Assembly: GCA_016793465.1 (NCBI GenBank)
Contig: JAEUJW010000037.1
Coordinates: 61,577 to 125,576, forward strand
DNA length: 64,000 nt
Source of the DNA: Myxococcales bacterium
GTDB lineage: Bacteria; Myxococcota; Polyangia; Nannocystales; Nannocystaceae
Direction: 5' to 3'
In this document: in pieces, positions 28,332 to 37,350 of the stretch
How the letters are laid out: each line of letters begins with the position of its first letter
Position numbering within the stretch: position 1 is the stretch's first letter
Made by a program: the position numbers and the translations under genes
Notes under the pieces: model-generated
The model's input: the letters and a program-made list of their open reading frames with translations, nothing else
What the model was told of the DNA's origin: nothing
The model's database searches: none

Positions 28332-29612
28332 ATGTCCCCGCGCTCCCTGCTCCTCGTCCTCGTCCTCGGCGCCGCCTGCCTGCGCAGCCACGATCCCCCC
28401 GCGGGCGAGTCGACCGGCGACGCCTCCTCGAGCGGCTCCGGCGACGCGAGCACCGGCTCGTCCTCTTCATCATCCACCTCCGCGAGCAGCAGCGGCGAGT
28501 CGGGCGACTCCGCGGTCATGACGTCGAGCGACGGCGGCGGGACCAGCACCGGCGAGCCCGCCCCCTACTGCGGCGACGGCGAGCTCGACCCCGGCGAGCT
28601 GTGCGACGACGGCGCCAACAACAGCGACGAGGCCGCCTGCAAGCTCGACTGCACCCCCGCGGCCTGCGGCGACGGCCTCCTCCAGCCCGGCGAGCTGTGC
28701 GACGACGGCGACCTCGACGACCTCGACGAGTGCACCGCCGCGTGCGTGCCCGCGGCCTGCGGCGACGGCCTCCTCCAGCCCGGCGAGGCCTGCGACGACG
28801 GCAACGACGTCGACAGCGACGACTGCACCGACTGCAAGCTGCCGAAGTGCGGCGACGGCGTGGTCCAGCCCGGCGAGGCCTGCGACGTCGACGCGTCCAC
28901 CGCCGAGTGCGACGCCGACTGCACCCTGCCGGCGTGCGGCGACGGCTTCCTCAACGAGCTGACCGGCGAGGTCTGCGACGACGGCAACACCAAGCAGACC
29001 GACACCTGCCGCAACGACTGCAGCAAGCCGGTGTGCGGCGACGGCTGGCAGCAGACCGGCGAGGCCTGCGACGACGGCAACAACGTGTCCGGCGACGGCT
29101 GCAGCGACAAGTGCGTCAAGCAGCCGGTCAAGTGCCAGTTCGGCGCCGAGACCCTGACCGTCAACAACAACAACCGCATCGCCCTGTGCCACCACCCCCA
29201 GCACTGCGAGATGGACTACGAGATGCTGTGCCCGATGGGCTGGCACCTGTGCAGCGTCGACGAGTTCAACGCCCGCAACACCAACTGGGACTTCTTCCCC
29301 AACCAGATCGTGCTCGGCGCGATCCACTGCCGCGAGAGCGACGTCGCCGGCCAGTTCGGCTTCCAGCAGAACCTGAAGACCGACCAGCAGGACAACTGCG
29401 CCTACAGCAGCTCGCGCCTGGCCTGCCCCGGGCAGTTCGGCTGCGACGACACCAACAACGCCGCGCTGTGCTGCTCGCCGCTGCCGTTCTGCGGCGACGG
29501 CAAGCTCGACCCCGAGGAGCAGTGCGACGACGGCAACTCGTCGCAGCTCGACGACTGCTTCCCCAACTGCACCGCCCGCTACGCACCCGGCGCGCTGGCC
29601 TGCGGCGGATGA
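28332..29612 (+). CDS. Lipoprotein with seven DUF4215 repeats
   Basis: 426-residue lipoprotein; lipobox GAAC with Cys16. A Ser-rich linker spans residues 25-75. Six tandem CGDGxxxPGExCDDG units follow up to about residue 255. A separate Cys/His-containing domain of about 120 residues (NNNNRIALCHHPQHC; MGWHLCSVDEFNARN; CAYSSSRLACPG) is inserted before a seventh unit at the C-terminus, so the repeat array flanks the domain. Same family as the gene at 1118 but shorter. The stop is separated by one base from the convergent DUF2062 gene. Likely surface exposed; role unknown. Confidence 0.87.
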   Translation: MSPRSLLLVLVLGAACLRSHDPPAGESTGDASSSGSGDASTGSSSSSSTSASSSGESGDSAVMTSSDGGGTSTGEPAPYCGDGELDPGELCDDGANNSDEAACKLDCTPAACGDGLLQPGELCDDGDLDDLDECTAACVPAACGDGLLQPGEACDDGNDVDSDDCTDCKLPKCGDGVVQPGEACDVDASTAECDADCTLPACGDGFLNELTGEVCDDGNTKQTDTCRNDCSKPVCGDGWQQTGEACDDGNNVSGDGCSDKCVKQPVKCQFGAETLTVNNNNRIALCHHPQHCEMDYEMLCPMGWHLCSVDEFNARNTNWDFFPNQIVLGAIHCRESDVAGQFGFQQNLKTDQQDNCAYSSSRLACPGQFGCDDTNNAALCCSPLPFCGDGKLDPEEQCDDGNSSQLDDCFPNCTARYAPGALACGG

Positions 29613-29613
29613 G

Positions 29614-30084
29614 TCACTCCGGGTCCGGCGTCGGGTCCGGCGGCGCGGCCGGGCGCCCGCGCCGCCACGCCCGCACCGCCGCGTAGACCAGCACGAACGC
29701 CAGCGCCGACAGCGTCGGGATCGCCACCGCGGCCCCGACCAAGAACGGCCCCAGCATGGTCTTGAACAGCGCCCACCAGCCGGCGGCGTCGAGCGCCGAC
29801 AGCGTCGCCCACGACGGCGCGGCCAGGCCGTACAGCCGCATGCCGAGCCACAGCTCGCCGAAGTAGAACACGGCCCCGGTCACCGGGTTGACGACCGCGG
29901 TGCCGAGGTAGGTGGCCGGCACGTTCATCCGCGCCGCCGGGGCGATCGCCAGGGCGAGGATCATGCCGAGGAACGGGATCGGGATCAGCGAGAGCCCGAC
30001 CCCGAGCGCGAAGCCCCCGGCGACGCCGCGCGGCGTGCCGTGGAGCCGCAGGAGCCCGCCGAGCCATGACCGCAGGCGCCTCAC
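29614..30084 (-). CDS. DUF2062 membrane protein
   Basis: 156 residues of the DUF2062 family: GVAGGFALGVGLSLIPIPF with an early glycine-rich helix, then MNVPATYLGTAVVNPVTG with the conserved Asn-Pro-x-Thr segment, and two to three more helices ending in RAWRRGRP. Molecular function of the family is not established; some members are linked to glycosyltransferases. The GTG start overlaps the stop of the preceding lipoprotein gene by four bases, so the pair is translationally coupled. Confidence 0.85.
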   Translation of the reverse strand: MRRLRSWLGGLLRLHGTPRGVAGGFALGVGLSLIPIPFLGMILALAIAPAARMNVPATYLGTAVVNPVTGAVFYFGELWLGMRLYGLAAPSWATLSALDAAGWWALFKTMLGPFLVGAAVAIPTLSALAFVLVYAAVRAWRRGRPAAPPDPTPDPE

Positions 30085-30458
30085 CGCGGCTTGACGACCT
30101 CTTTGGTCTCGACCGTCTTGACCGTCTCGCCGTCGGGCGTCTTCGTCTCGGTGACCCTGGTCTCGACCGTCTTCGACGCGTCCGGCGTGGCCGCGTCCTT
30201 CACCCTGTCGACGCCCTGTTTGGCCAGGTCGGCGCCGTCGCGGGCCAGCTCCTTCGACTTCTCGTAGCCGTCGTGGGCCAGCTCCTTCGACCTCTCGAGC
30301 CCGTCCTTGCCCGCCCGCGCCGCCGCGTCGCCGGCCGCGTCGACCGCCCGCTCGGCCGCGTCGACCGCCTTCTTGGCCTCTTCACGGGCCTTCTTGGCCT
30401 CCGGCGTATCTCCGCAAGCCAGCAAACCGACCACGACCAGGAACATCGCACGCTGCAT
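30081..30458 (-). CDS. Small helical lipoprotein
   Basis: 125-residue lipoprotein, lipobox LLAC with Cys15 then Gly-Asp. The mature part is one long charged helix of 11-residue-like repeats (KKAREEAKKAVDAAERAVDA; RSKELAHDGYEKSKELARDG), amphipathic like apolipoprotein or LEA-type helices, then a Thr/Val/Lys tail (KTVETRVTETKTPDGETVKT). GGAGG lies 12 bases before the ATG at 30458. First gene of a two-gene operon with the DUF2062 protein. Confidence 0.82.
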   Translation of the reverse strand: MQRAMFLVVVGLLACGDTPEAKKAREEAKKAVDAAERAVDAAGDAAARAGKDGLERSKELAHDGYEKSKELARDGADLAKQGVDRVKDAATPDASKTVETRVTETKTPDGETVKTVETKEVVKPR

Positions 30459-30551
30459 TCGGGGGGACCTCCTCGGAGCGCCAAGCGTGACCCGCACCCC
30501 GCCCGCGCGCAACCCGGCGCACCCCGCCAAATTCGCCAGCCCGGGCGCCGG

Positions 30552-32174
30552 TCAGATGGGGACCTGCTCGCACTCGTTGCAGCTGCCGCCGTCCCAGGTG
30601 AACGCGCCGTCGCCGGCGCACAGGGCCGGCAGCGCGTCCTCGAGGCTGGCGACGGACAGCGGGTTGGCGCCCAGGTGCACGAGCGTGCACTCGCGGTCGG
30701 TCCGCCAGGGGGCGGACAGGAGCGGGCCCACGTCGGCGATCTGGTTGGCGGTGAGGTCGACCTCGGCGAGCGCGGCGTAGCCAGCGAGCGGGGCGAGGTC
30801 GGTGATCGCGTTGCCGCGGAGGTCGAGCGCGGCCAGGCCCTCGGGGTTCTGCACGGGCAGCGCGGTGAGGCCGGCCTCGGCGAGGAACAGCTCGTACAGC
30901 GGCAGCGTGTCGGCGAGCGCCAGCTGGGGCCCGAGCGGGTTGCCGCCGAGGTCGAGGGAGCCGAGCGCGGCGAGGTCGGCGAGCGGGAGCGGGTCGGCGA
31001 TCGCGTTGCCGGCGGCGCGCAGGCGGACCAGCGGGAGGCCGGCCAGCGGGGTCAGGTCGTCGACGGCGTTGTCGGCGATGAAGAGGTGCTCGAGCGCGGT
31101 CATGCCGGCGAGCGGCCCGAGGTCGGTGATCGCGTTGCCCTCGAGGCTCAGCGTGAGCACCGAGGTCATGCCGGCGAGCGGGCCGAGGTCGGTGATGGCG
31201 TTGTCGTTGAGGTCGAGGGACTTCAGCGCCGTGGCGGCGGCGAGCGGGCCCAGGTCGGCGACGCCGCAGCCGTTGAGCGAGAGGCTCTGCAGGGTGGGGA
31301 TCTCGCCGAGGCCGGTGAGGTCGACGAGCGGGTTGCCGTCGGCGTAGAGGTTGCGGAGGGCCGGGTGCCCGGCGAGCGCGGCGAAGCTGGTGATCTCGTT
31401 GTCGTGGACCATCAGCGTGACGAGCGCGGGCAGCTCGGCGACGACCGAGACGTCGGAGATCTGGGCGTCGGTGGCGAGCAGCTGGGCGAGCGCGGGCAGG
31501 CCCGCCAGCGGCGACAGGTCGCTGACCGGGGTCTCGCGCGCGCTGACGAGCTCGAGCGTGGCGAGCGACGCGAGCGGCGTCAGGTCGGTGACGGCGGTGC
31601 GGGGGATCAGCAGCGTGCGCAGGGCCGGCAGCCCGGCGAGCGGGCCGAGGTCGGCGAGCGTGGTGGTGGTGTCGAGGTCGACGATCTCGAGGGCCGTGAG
31701 CGCGGCGAGCGGGCCGAGGTCGGTGTACTCGCCGTTGTTGAGGTGGACCTCGCGGAGGTTCTTCAGGCACTCGATGCCGGCCAGCGAGGCGATGGGCGCG
31801 TCGAGCTGGCCGTAGCTGGCGAGGATGTCCGCGGCCTCGGCGACGGCGCGGGGGATCGGGCCCTCGGGGACCTCGAGGACCTCACGGATCGCGGCCTCGA
31901 GGCTCGGGTCGGCGATCGGCGGGCAGTGGAGCGGGTCCTCGCCGGTTGTGGCATCGGTGGTGGCGGCGGTGTCGTCGCTCGTCGGGCTCGTCGGCGCCTC
32001 CGCGGTGGTCCCCTCGCCCGCGGAGGCCTCGGTCGGGGCCTCGGTCGGGTCGGTCGCCGCGGCGGAGGATCCCGCGGAGGTGTCGCCCGCCGCGGTCGGG
32101 TCCTCGGCGACCACGGGGCCGCAGGCGAGCGCGAGCGTCAGGGCGAGCACGGGGGTGGGCGTGGACGTGGTCAT
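30552..32174 (-). CDS. Leucine-rich-repeat lipoprotein
   Basis: 540-residue lipoprotein, lipobox ALAC with Cys18. After an Ala/Thr/Ser-rich linker (residues 25-85) and a small cap that includes ILASYGQLDAPIASLAGIEC, about 16 tandem 22-residue LRRs run almost to the C-terminus. They are of the SDS22/internalin type (ITDLGPLAGMTALEHLFIADN). A short Cys-containing C-cap (CAGDGAFTWDGGSCNEC) closes the solenoid. Such proteins bind partner proteins on the surface. GGAGA lies nine bases before the ATG. It is followed 93 bases later by the small helical lipoprotein. Confidence 0.9.
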   Translation of the reverse strand: MTTSTPTPVLALTLALACGPVVAEDPTAAGDTSAGSSAAATDPTEAPTEASAGEGTTAEAPTSPTSDDTAATTDATTGEDPLHCPPIADPSLEAAIREVLEVPEGPIPRAVAEAADILASYGQLDAPIASLAGIECLKNLREVHLNNGEYTDLGPLAALTALEIVDLDTTTTLADLGPLAGLPALRTLLIPRTAVTDLTPLASLATLELVSARETPVSDLSPLAGLPALAQLLATDAQISDVSVVAELPALVTLMVHDNEITSFAALAGHPALRNLYADGNPLVDLTGLGEIPTLQSLSLNGCGVADLGPLAAATALKSLDLNDNAITDLGPLAGMTSVLTLSLEGNAITDLGPLAGMTALEHLFIADNAVDDLTPLAGLPLVRLRAAGNAIADPLPLADLAALGSLDLGGNPLGPQLALADTLPLYELFLAEAGLTALPVQNPEGLAALDLRGNAITDLAPLAGYAALAEVDLTANQIADVGPLLSAPWRTDRECTLVHLGANPLSVASLEDALPALCAGDGAFTWDGGSCNECEQVPI

Positions 32175-32252
32175 GGGGTCTCCGATCTGTCCGCGAGGTC
32201 AGGCGGGACGCCGGCGCGCCGAGCCTTCGATAGCCTTCAACGAATCGTCAGG

Positions 32253-33509
32253 TCATTCGGCCTGGACGAACAGCGAGAACGGGAAGTTGCCCTGCATGCC
32301 GGCGAAGGTCGCGTCGGGCACCTCGATCACGAACTCGTGGGGGCCGGCCTTGACCGGGCCCCACGTGAAGATGCGGGTGTCGATGACGTCGCCCGGGCAC
32401 CAGTTGCTAAACGACTGCCAGGCCGCGTCCGACATCGGCGAGGGCCCGTAGATGCCGTTGCCCTGGGTGTTGTACTTGCGGAACGGCTCGCAGGTGTCGC
32501 GGCCGGGGCGGTACTGCATGGCGAGGTGGCCGTCGATGTACATGTAGTGCTGGCGGCGGATGTACTCCTCGCCGCCCTGGTTGGCGCCGTGGTTGGAGGT
32601 GATGAACACCACCTGGGCGCGCGCGGTGTCGGCGGGTAGCTCGAAGTTGATGGTCTTGCGGGTGGTGCCGACCATGTCGCTCGCGCCCTCGGCGTAATTG
32701 TTGAAGTCCTCGCTGATGGCGAGCGGGATGAGGGTGGTCCACGCCGGGGCCGGCTGGCTGCTGCTGGTGTAGAAGCCGAGCGAGCCGAGCTGGGTGTCGA
32801 TGCGGCCGGCGCACCCGGGGACCTCGGTCTGGGCGGCGTAGGGCACCCCGAAGATCGCCAGCTCGAACCAGATGTCGTACTCGGCGAGCAGCTCCGGATC
32901 TTTTAAAATTGGCACGATGTGGTCGGCCTGCCACTCGTAGGGGACCTCCTTGGGGTCCTTGTTCATGTTCATGAACGGGGTGATGAAGCGCGCGACCTCG
33001 ATGCGGTCGACCTCGGCGGGCACGTAGGTGTCGGCGCCCTTCGGCACGAGGGCGAGGTTCACCCCGCCGATGCGATCGTAGTTGTCGCACAGGGCGCCGA
33101 CGATGACGCCGACGCGCAGGGTGTTCTGGATCCTGCCGAGGTCCTCGTCGCTCATGCGGGTGGCGACGAGGTCGTTGCGGTGGCGGATCACGCCCTCGGG
33201 GACGGGCTCGTCGACGAGCCCGGCGTAGCCGTCGTAGAAGACGACGTCCTCGAGCAGCCAGAACTGCTCGGGCGCGGGCGGCGGGCCCTCGCCGGTGCTC
33301 GACGACCCCGCGGCGGTCGGCTCGTCGCCGGTGCCGCTGGTCTCGCCGGTGCTCTCCGGGCCGCCGGTCTCGCCGCTGGTGACGACGGCCCCGGTGCCGG
33401 TGTCGCCGGCGCCGGGCCCGGTGCTGGCCGTCCCGCCGTCGTCGCCCGACGAACCTCCACACGCGAACAGCAGGGCCGAGAGGGGCAGGGACGCGCGACG
33501 GAGGATCAT
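32253..33509 (-). CDS. PNGase F-like lipoprotein (putative peptide-N-glycosidase)
   Basis: 418-residue lipoprotein, lipobox LFAC with Cys17. Following a Ser/Thr/Gly linker (20-85) the protein resembles the two-jelly-roll peptide-N-glycosidase F family: the C-terminal half has VVFITSNHG, then YMYIDGHLAMQYRPGRDTCEP, SFSNWCPGDVID and KAGPHEFVIEVP, which mirror the PNGase F pattern of TxGHG, a Trp/Arg-Asp-Cys loop, SNWCPG and AGxHxF. The family removes N-glycans from glycoproteins. The acidic catalytic residues cannot be assigned without alignment. An A/T-rich codon island encodes PILKD at 32901. Start follows TACCCT by six bases (leaderless). Confidence 0.68.
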   Translation of the reverse strand: MILRRASLPLSALLFACGGSSGDDGGTASTGPGAGDTGTGAVVTSGETGGPESTGETSGTGDEPTAAGSSSTGEGPPPAPEQFWLLEDVVFYDGYAGLVDEPVPEGVIRHRNDLVATRMSDEDLGRIQNTLRVGVIVGALCDNYDRIGGVNLALVPKGADTYVPAEVDRIEVARFITPFMNMNKDPKEVPYEWQADHIVPILKDPELLAEYDIWFELAIFGVPYAAQTEVPGCAGRIDTQLGSLGFYTSSSQPAPAWTTLIPLAISEDFNNYAEGASDMVGTTRKTINFELPADTARAQVVFITSNHGANQGGEEYIRRQHYMYIDGHLAMQYRPGRDTCEPFRKYNTQGNGIYGPSPMSDAAWQSFSNWCPGDVIDTRIFTWGPVKAGPHEFVIEVPDATFAGMQGNFPFSLFVQAE

Positions 33510-33515
33510 CGACGC

Positions 33516-33521
33516 AGGGTA
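33516..33521 (-). promoter_or_regulatory. TACCCT -10-like element, leaderless start
   Basis: On the minus strand TACCCT is followed by six bases and the ATG at 33509. The remainder of 33522-33868 has no gene that I can support; it contains a CTGGAC/GTCCAG pairing near 33675-33705 and GTC-triplet-rich sequence at 33828-33862. Confidence 0.4.
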
Positions 33522-33868
33522 ACAGAAGCGGTCGCAAGCGCCCCGCCACGCGGATGCGACCGCGGTCACGAACGCCGGCGCCACCCCGGCCTCCTGCGAT
33601 CGGGAGTTCGCAGGTCACGGCGGACGGGCGGCGGTGCACCGCGGGGACCGTCGTCTCGCGGGGTCGTCCGAAGCTCTGGACGTAAAACCGCGGGAGTGTC
33701 CAGCGCAGCGGATGGGAGCCGCGGGTCCGGGCCGCCGCCGCGGCCGCTTCGGACTGGTACCGCGGTTGCAGTGGATCGCGGCGGTGCCGGCTCAAGTCTT
33801 CACGGATCACCGAGGATCGAGGCAGAGGTCGTCGCCGTCGTCGTCGCTGTCGTCGCCGTCGACGCCGC

Positions 33869-33898
33869 GGCGCGCCGGCTGGCGCGCCGGCTGGCGCG
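33869..33898 (+). repeat. 12-base direct repeat upstream of the kinase promoter
   Basis: GGCGCGCCGGCT occurs twice in tandem (33869-33880, 33881-33892) followed by a half copy, ending ten bases before the TATATT element. The spacing puts it over the -35 region, so it may be a regulator site or only a slippage product. Confidence 0.6.
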
Positions 33899-33908
33899 GA
33901 CGCCGTGA

Positions 33909-33914
33909 TATATT
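33909..33914 (+). promoter_or_regulatory. TATATT -10-like element, leaderless GTG start
   Basis: TATATT is followed by seven bases and the GTG at 33922, the classical geometry of a leaderless transcript. It is the most A/T-rich hexamer in the area. Confidence 0.5.
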
Positions 33915-33921
33915 CGGCGCC

Positions 33922-36900
33922 GTGTCGGATGGGTCGGATCCGGGGGCTCGCTTCCCGGCGAACTTCGCCGACCTGCAGTTCGTCGCGGAGGGCGGCGAAG
34001 GAGCGGTGTATTCGGCCTTCGACCGCCGTCGGGGGATCCGCGTCGCGGTCAAGACGCTGCGCACCCCGTCGCCGGGCCAGGCGTACATCCTGAAGCAGGA
34101 GTTCCGCGCGCTCGGCAGCCTGCGTCACCCCGGGCTGGTCCGCCTCTACGACCTCGGAGTCGACACCTCGGGCGCGTGGTTCTCGATGGAGTTCGTCGAG
34201 GGCGCCCACTTCGTGGCGGCGCTGGCGGACGCGCGCGCGCGCGGCGGCGAGGCGCTGGTCGGCAAGTTCCTGTCGCTGGCGCAGCAGGTCGTGGCGGCGC
34301 TGGTGGCCGTGCACGCGGGCGGCTTCCTGCACCGCGACCTGAAGCCGAGCAACGTGCTCGTCGGCGCGGACGACCGCGTCGTGCTGCTCGACTTCGGGAT
34401 GGTCACCGACCTGCGCGAGGATCGTCGGCTCACGGACCCGGAGACGCTGGCCGGGACGCTGGTGTACCTCCCGCCCGAGGCGTTCACCGGCGCCGACCCG
34501 GGTCCGGCGTGGGACGCCTACGCGCTCGGCGTGCTGCTGTGCGAGGGCCTGCTCGGCCACCTGCCGTTCGCGCGGGACCTGGCGCTGGCGCTGCCCGACA
34601 AGCTGCACGGGCCGGGCCGGGCGCTGCGAGCGGCGCTGACGGCGATCGACCCCGAGGTCGCGGCCTGCGTGATCGATCTGCTGGATCCGGCGCCCGAGCG
34701 GCGCCCCGACATGACCGCGGTGGGGGTGCGCCTGGCGGCGCGCCTGACGAACGATCGGGCCGACGCGGCGACGCCGCCCCGCGTGCTGGTCGGACGCGAG
34801 GAGGAGCGCGCGGCCCTGAGGGCGTGGGGCGCGAGCCCGGGGTTCGCGATCGCGTGGGTCGCGGGGCCGTCTGGCATCGGCAAGACCACGCTGGTCCGCG
34901 GGATGATCGGGGAGCTGCGCGCGGCCGGAGAGTTCGTGCTCGCCGCGCGCTGCCATCCGAACGAGATGGTGCCGTTCAACGGGCTCGACCCGATCCTCGA
35001 GGACATGTGCCGTCTGCTGCTGCGCGACGAGACGCGGGAGCTCGCCCACGGGCTGGGCGAGGCGCTGGTCGCCCTGTTCCCGGCGTTCGGCCGACTGGGC
35101 TGGACGCCGCCGGCGAGCCCGGCGGGCGGGGCGGCGGAGGTGCTCGAGCAGGGGCTCCAGGCGCTCGCGGTGCTGCTGCGGCGGATCGCCGAGCGCCACC
35201 GCCTGACGCTGTGGATCGACGACGTGCAGTGGGCCGACCGTGAGACGTTGCGCGTGCTGCAGATGTGGGCGCGAGCGACGGAGCCGCCGCCCGTGCGCAT
35301 CTGTCTGGTGGCGCGCGAGCGCTGCGCCGCCGACCTGCCGCTCGCGCTGCAGGTCGAGCTCGGCGAGCTGCCGAGCGCCGCGGCCGAGCGGCTCGCGCGT
35401 CAGCTGCTGCCGGCCTCGGAGGCCGAGGCGGTGGCCCGCGTGTGCAGCGAGGGCCGCGGCAACCCGCTGCTGCTCGAGCAGCTGGCGCGCAGCGTGTCGC
35501 TCACCGGGTCGGCGGGGTCGACCACGCTCGAGGCCGTGATCGCCGCGGCGATCGCCGACCTGCCCGCGGACGCGGCCCCGACGCTGGCGCTGCTGGCGGT
35601 CGCGGGTCGTCCGCTCGAGCTCGACCTGCTCGGCGCGTGCGGGGTCCCGCGCGCCCTCGCCTTCGAGCTCGAGCACCGCCAGCTGGCGACCCGCAGCGGG
35701 CAAGGGCTCGACTGCTTCGAGGTCGTGCACGACCGCCTGCGCGGGGCGGTGCTCGCGGGGCTCGACGAGCACGGACGGGCGAGCCACCACGGGCGCCTGG
35801 CCGACGCGCTGATCGACCGGGCCCGCGACGCCGACGCGCCGCAGATCGCGGGCCACCTCCACGCCGGACGCGGGCCGGCCGCGGCGGCCCCGTGGGCGCG
35901 GCGCGCCGGCCAGTTCTTCGCGTCGGCGTTCGCGTTCGACAGCGCGGCGGAGTGGTTTCGCCATACGCTGGCGTGGACGGGCGAGCCGGGTGATACGCGC
36001 GCGCTGCTGGCCGACGCCCTGGTGCGGGCCGGCCGCGGGACCGAGGCGGGCCGCGAGTACGAGCAGCTCGCCCGCGAGGACGCCCGGACGGCCGCGCAGC
36101 GCCTGCAGAAGGCGGCCGAGTGCTACCTCGCGGCGGGGGCGCTGAAGGAGGGCATGGCGGTGCTGCAGCCGCTGATCCGCCGGCGCGGGATCTTGTGGCC
36201 GACCGATCCGCGGCGGGCGATGCTGGCGATGCTCGCGGACCTCGGGGTGGTCGCGTGGCGCAGCGTGCGTCCGGCCCGCGCCGCGGCCGACGCGGCGGTG
36301 CTGCACGACACCGACCTGTGCTGGTCGGCGGCCAAGGGCCTGCTCGGGCTCGACCCGGTGCGCGGGGCCTACTTCGCGTTGACCGGGCTGCGGCGGATCC
36401 TGGCGACCACCGACGCGGCCCGCGTCGCCCGCCACTACGCGGCCGTCGGCGCCGTGGTGCTCGCGCCGGCCGGCGGGGTGATGGCGGCCCGCGGGCGCTG
36501 GATGATCGACCGCGCGATCGCCATCGGCGAGGAGCTCGGCGACGCCTACCTCCGCGGCTTCGCCCAGGTCTGCCGCGGCCAGATGGCGCTGCTCGCCGGC
36601 GAGTGGGCCGCGGCCCGCCGCGACTGCCAGGAGGGCGGCGATCGCCTGCGCGGCGAGTGCCACGGGTCGACGTGGGAGCTGCACATCGGCGAGATGGGGC
36701 TCCTGCGGGCGCTGCAGGAGCTCGGCGAATTCGCGGCCCTGCGCGCGCGTGCGGCAGCCCTGCGCGACCGCGCGGTGGCCCTCGACGACCGCTACGCGGA
36801 GATCACGGGCCGGCTGTACGAGGCGATCGGCCAGGTCTCGCTGCGCCGCCCCGAGGCCGCCCGCGAGCACGTGCGCCTGGCGTTCGAGGGCTGGCACGAC

Positions 36901-37350
36901 CGCTCGGAGACCGAGGTGCAGCGCATGTACGCGGTCCACATCCTCGTGCTCTGCGACCTCGTCGAGGGCGACGCGAACGCGGCCTGGGCGCGCCTCGAGG
37001 CGGCCTGGACCCGCTGGCAGGCCTCGCCGCTGCTGCGCATCCCCGTGGCCCGCATCGACTGCCTGGCGCTGCGCATCCGCGTGGCGGCCTGCGCGGCGGC
37101 CACGACGAGGTCGGAGCGCGCGGCGCTGGTCCGCCACGCGCGCGCCGCGGGCAAGCGCCTGCGCGGCGAACCGCGGGCGGACGCCCGCGCGCTCGCGCAG
37201 CGTATGGACGGAGTGTTGGCGGCGCTCGACCGCGGTGACGCGGCGGCGGTGCCGGACTGGACGCGGCTGTTTCCGCAATATATCGACAGGAATGGGGAGG
37301 TGGGTGGTGGCACACGCGAAGATATCGATTCATATCACCGGTCCGGATGA
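33922..37350 (+). CDS. Ser/Thr kinase fused to AAA-type ATPase and TPR domains
   Basis: A cytoplasmic signalling protein of about 1142 residues. The kinase domain has EGGEGAVY, AVKTL, HRDLKPSN with Asp139 and DFGMV; APE is altered to PPE. Then a STAND-type NTPase: Walker A GPSGIGKTT near 315 and Walker B LWIDDVQWAD near 431-440. The C-terminal 550 residues are helical repeats of the TPR type. This is the PknK-like plan common in myxobacteria. I start at GTG 33922 because the region before it is simple-sequence DNA and TATATT sits seven bases upstream. The last 20 or so codons lie in lower-G+C DNA and overlap the next gene by 44 bases, so the original C-terminus may have been replaced. Confidence 0.88.
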   Translation: MSDGSDPGARFPANFADLQFVAEGGEGAVYSAFDRRRGIRVAVKTLRTPSPGQAYILKQEFRALGSLRHPGLVRLYDLGVDTSGAWFSMEFVEGAHFVAALADARARGGEALVGKFLSLAQQVVAALVAVHAGGFLHRDLKPSNVLVGADDRVVLLDFGMVTDLREDRRLTDPETLAGTLVYLPPEAFTGADPGPAWDAYALGVLLCEGLLGHLPFARDLALALPDKLHGPGRALRAALTAIDPEVAACVIDLLDPAPERRPDMTAVGVRLAARLTNDRADAATPPRVLVGREEERAALRAWGASPGFAIAWVAGPSGIGKTTLVRGMIGELRAAGEFVLAARCHPNEMVPFNGLDPILEDMCRLLLRDETRELAHGLGEALVALFPAFGRLGWTPPASPAGGAAEVLEQGLQALAVLLRRIAERHRLTLWIDDVQWADRETLRVLQMWARATEPPPVRICLVARERCAADLPLALQVELGELPSAAAERLARQLLPASEAEAVARVCSEGRGNPLLLEQLARSVSLTGSAGSTTLEAVIAAAIADLPADAAPTLALLAVAGRPLELDLLGACGVPRALAFELEHRQLATRSGQGLDCFEVVHDRLRGAVLAGLDEHGRASHHGRLADALIDRARDADAPQIAGHLHAGRGPAAAAPWARRAGQFFASAFAFDSAAEWFRHTLAWTGEPGDTRALLADALVRAGRGTEAGREYEQLAREDARTAAQRLQKAAECYLAAGALKEGMAVLQPLIRRRGILWPTDPRRAMLAMLADLGVVAWRSVRPARAAADAAVLHDTDLCWSAAKGLLGLDPVRGAYFALTGLRRILATTDAARVARHYAAVGAVVLAPAGGVMAARGRWMIDRAIAIGEELGDAYLRGFAQVCRGQMALLAGEWAAARRDCQEGGDRLRGECHGSTWELHIGEMGLLRALQELGEFAALRARAAALRDRAVALDDRYAEITGRLYEAIGQVSLRRPEAAREHVRLAFEGWHDRSETEVQRMYAVHILVLCDLVEGDANAAWARLEAAWTRWQASPLLRIPVARIDCLALRIRVAACAAATTRSERAALVRHARAAGKRLRGEPRADARALAQRMDGVLAALDRGDAAAVPDWTRLFPQYIDRNGEVGGGTREDIDSYHRSG

